Of a DNA stretch of 64,000 nt, positions 61,907 through 64,000 are shown in pieces. The notes below the pieces were generated by a model. It had not been told where the DNA came from. It was given only the letters and a program-made list of their open reading frames with translations, and made no database searches. The first letter of the stretch is position 1. Each line of letters opens with the position of its first letter. This stretch comes from Geothrix paludis (GTDB lineage: Bacteria > Acidobacteriota > Holophagae > Holophagales > Holophagaceae): contig NZ_JAKZLC010000001.1 in assembly GCF_022808815.1 (NCBI RefSeq), forward strand, positions 992,001-1,056,000, written 5' to 3'. A program made the position numbers and the translations under genes.

Positions 61907-64000
61907 AAGAACCGGCCCTTCGGATTCAGGGCCCTGCCCCGGGCCCGGGCCTGGGCCGCGGCATCGGCGTCGCCGCAGGCATCCCGGAACTCGGCCAGGG
62001 TCATCCAGAAGGACGGGTTCACAGGCCGGAGCCGGACCAGCGACCGGGCCACGGCCTCCCCCGACCCACGAAGGTCCGTCGAACCCGAGCGCAGCATGAG
62101 CACGATGTAGTGGAGCCGGATGGTGCCCAGCTCCACCGGATCCTCCGTGGTCGATTCCAGGTGGGGGAGCAGCTGGCTGGCCTCATCCAGGTAGCCCCGG
62201 CCATTCCGGCCCTGCGTCTGAGCCCTGGTGGCGGCAGAAAGCAGGGCGTCCATGACATAAGGCGCCAGGGTAGCCAACGGGAGTTGAGCTTCCCTGGCCC
62301 GCTGGAACTCGGTTCGCGCCTGGGCCAGCACAACCTCGGGATCTCGCCCGTCCCAGGTCATCGCCCGGGCCTGGGCGGCGCGGGCCATGAGGATGCCCCG
62401 GTGGAATCCCACATGGCGGGGCTGGGTCTTCAGGGCGGCCTCGTAGGCCAGGACCGCCTCTTCGGCATCCGCCGAGGGATCTCCGCCGGAATCCACCTCG
62501 GCCCTAGCGACGGCCAGGGCCACACCCCCGAGGTTCGCCTGGAAGTACGCATCGCCGGGGTGCGCCTTCGCCTCCGCCCGGGCCTGCTGAAGGTACGGCA
62601 GCGCGGCGGCGCGCTGGTACGTGCCCCTCAGGCGGGCATGGTCGATCCAGGCCAGCAGGGCGGAGTTGCGGATGTTCATGAGGACGATGTGCGCCGGATC
62701 CTGGCGGAGGCCCTGATCGGCGGCGGCCATGGCCTCCTGCAGCCGCGGCGAGGGATCCTCCCCCTGGCTCATCAGGCGGAAGCCCTCGGTCCGGAGCACG
62801 GAGGCCCGGGCCGCGGAGGCCTCGACTTCGCCGGGATCCCTGCGGAGAGCCTCTTCCGCGTCCATCTTGGCCCGGATCAGCCAGGCTCCGGGATCCTTGT
62901 CCCGGAAGGCCAGGAACCGCGCCATCTCCCCGCGAGCCCGGGCCCGCCAGGCCAAGGGCGCGGCCGCGGTGGGCTCGAGCCGGGCCCAGCGGTCGGCCAC
63001 GGCCACCTGGGCCAGGACCGGGATCTCCGGGTCCGCCCCGGTCTGCCAGCCCTGCGCCACCGCCTCCTGCCAGCGCCGCAGATCCAGCTCGAGGAGGTCC
63101 ACGTCGCAGGGGGCCCTGAGCTCAGCCTCCGCGAGGGCCCTGCCTGCGGCCTCCAGGGCCGGGCTGGCCACCGCCGCTTCTTGGGCGAAGCGGGCCTGGA
63201 CCAGCCAGGCCTCAGCCTCCAGGCGCAGGGCCTCGTAGAACCAGGGAGCCTGCGCCTGGGCCTCCCGCGCCAGCCGGATCGCCTCCTGGGGCTGGCCCTC
63301 CATCAGCATGAGCAGGCCCGTCCGGAAGGCCTGGGGCTCGAGGCTGGCGCTGGCGCCCCGGCGCAGCCAATCCGCGGCGGGCATCCTCAGCGTCTCCTTT
63401 AGCTCATCGAGCCGGCGCCGGCGCAGCTCCGGATCCGGAAGGGCCGAGGCCTTGCCCAGCTCGATCTGGTAGATCGCGGCCAGGGCCCGGCCCTCGGCAT
63501 GGGCCGCCTCCGGCGTCCGGAACCCCAGGGCCCAGGCCCGTTCCAACTGGGTCCGGGCCCCGGCGGGATCGTCCAGGGCCAGGCGCGCCCGCCCCAGGGC
63601 GTAGGCGCCCGGCGGCGCGGCCAGCGATCCCGCGGCCTGGACCTCCTGGGATAGCGCCTCGACCCGGGATCGGAGATCCGCCTGGTCCCGGGTCAGGTCC
63701 CTAGTCGGCTGGATGCGCAGGTAGCGGGCCAGGGCCTCGATCCGTTCCGCGGCCTGGGCGAACCGCTGGGCGTAGGCGGCCTGGGCCTGGGCGCGCAGCC
63801 GCTCCCTCAGGGCGAATCCGCCGAAGACGGCGGCGGTGAGGAGGATCGCCGCCGAAGCCGTCACCAGGGCCTTGTGCTTCCGAATCCAGCGCCCCAGCTG
63901 CTCCAGGCGCGTGGCCGCGCGGGCCTGGATGGGCTCGCCGTCCAGGATGCGCTGCAAGTCATCTCCCAGGGCCCGGGCCGTGGAGTACCGGCGGCGCGGA
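61903..64000 (-). CDS. Ser/Thr protein kinase with membrane anchor and helical-repeat sensor, 5' truncated by window edge
   Basis: About 698 codons visible; the start lies beyond 64000. The first residues (RRRYSTARALGDDLQRILDGEPIQAR) are the end of a bacterial Hanks-type kinase domain. A membrane segment (about 45-65 of the visible part: ALVTASAAILLTAAVFGGFAL) follows. Then comes a long stretch of TPR-like helices to the end, presumably extracytoplasmic. Such kinases are abundant in Acidobacteria. The ligand is unknown. Confidence 0.88.
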   Translation of the reverse strand, partial: PRRRYSTARALGDDLQRILDGEPIQARAATRLEQLGRWIRKHKALVTASAAILLTAAVFGGFALRERLRAQAQAAYAQRFAQAAERIEALARYLRIQPTRDLTRDQADLRSRVEALSQEVQAAGSLAAPPGAYALGRARLALDDPAGARTQLERAWALGFRTPEAAHAEGRALAAIYQIELGKASALPDPELRRRRLDELKETLRMPAADWLRRGASASLEPQAFRTGLLMLMEGQPQEAIRLAREAQAQAPWFYEALRLEAEAWLVQARFAQEAAVASPALEAAGRALAEAELRAPCDVDLLELDLRRWQEAVAQGWQTGADPEIPVLAQVAVADRWARLEPTAAAPLAWRARARGEMARFLAFRDKDPGAWLIRAKMDAEEALRRDPGEVEASAARASVLRTEGFRLMSQGEDPSPRLQEAMAAADQGLRQDPAHIVLMNIRNSALLAWIDHARLRGTYQRAAALPYLQQARAEAKAHPGDAYFQANLGGVALAVARAEVDSGGDPSADAEEAVLAYEAALKTQPRHVGFHRGILMARAAQARAMTWDGRDPEVVLAQARTEFQRAREAQLPLATLAPYVMDALLSAATRAQTQGRNGRGYLDEASQLLPHLESTTEDPVELGTIRLHYIVLMLRSGSTDLRGSGEAVARSLVRLRPVNPSFWMTLAEFRDACGDADAAAQARARGRALNPKGRFF

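Overview
The window is about 68% G+C by eye and almost fully coding (about 51 genes, no intergenic gap over 260 bases). Lipopolysaccharide core synthesis (waaA), a TonB/ExbB/ExbD system, fused SecDF and a membrane-anchored Ser/Thr kinase with a long helical-repeat tail indicate a diderm bacterium. Together with the tungsten aldehyde oxidoreductase operon and the glycogen locus this fits Acidobacteriota, most likely Holophagae (Geothrix/Holophaga type). That placement is inference; there is no rRNA gene to confirm it. No tRNA, rRNA, CRISPR array, insertion sequence, integrase or prophage gene was seen.

Layout. 1-6.3 kb: end of a UbiX-like gene, a PfkB sugar kinase, a minus-strand run (DUF4388 protein, beta-propeller-like lipoprotein, FtsX-like permease), then ribB fused to a degenerate GTP cyclohydrolase II domain, a lone cNMP-binding protein and thioredoxin. 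6.3-15.2 kb: response regulator/ATPase hybrid, waaA, a CobW-type GTPase, tex, a lipoprotein, lepB, an S1/P1-type nuclease. 14.8-19.9 kb: overlapping minus operon of M28 aminopeptidase, aroB, TPR protein and a small unknown protein. 20-24.4 kb: ABC exporter, a ThiE-shikimate kinase fusion, a metallophosphoesterase, a PilZ protein. 24.5-30.1 kb: POT transporter, then a tungsten aldehyde oxidoreductase operon (Fe-S subunit, AOR subunit, FAD subunit, MoaD-like carrier, small unknown). 30.2-33.3 kb: zinc-ribbon membrane protein, ArnD-like deacetylase, S9 peptidase. 33.4-37.7 kb: tgt-yajC-secDF. 38-40.6 kb: tonB-exbB-exbD-exbD. 40.7-45.5 kb: EamA exporter, DUF512 radical SAM protein, EF-G-like GTPase. 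45.6-49.2 kb: fadN/fadA beta-oxidation pair. 49.4-60.4 kb: glycogen locus (glgC-glgA facing a bifunctional debranching enzyme, glgB and glgP). 60.6-64 kb: MoxR ATPase, an unknown protein, and the 3' part of a Ser/Thr kinase that runs off the window.

How the genes work together. The glycogen locus holds a complete set for ADP-glucose synthesis, chain elongation, branching, phosphorolysis and debranching. The debranching enzyme is built like the eukaryotic two-activity enzyme (GH13 plus GH133 in one chain). The aldehyde oxidoreductase operon carries its own candidate sulfur-carrier gene. aroB and the shikimate kinase fusion lie 4 kb apart on opposite strands. tgt-yajC-secDF is the classic order.

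No wholly new multigene system is evident. The best leads are single-gene architectures and odd active sites (ThiE-AroK fusion, AGL-like debranching enzyme, ribB fusion with altered metal and zinc ligands, EF-G-like GTPase with two altered G motifs, GlgA without its N-terminal lysine), plus non-coding structures: a decayed tandem duplication at 3.1 kb, a pair of tandem palindromes before the fadA/glgC divergence, and strong hairpins before tgt and the ABC exporter.
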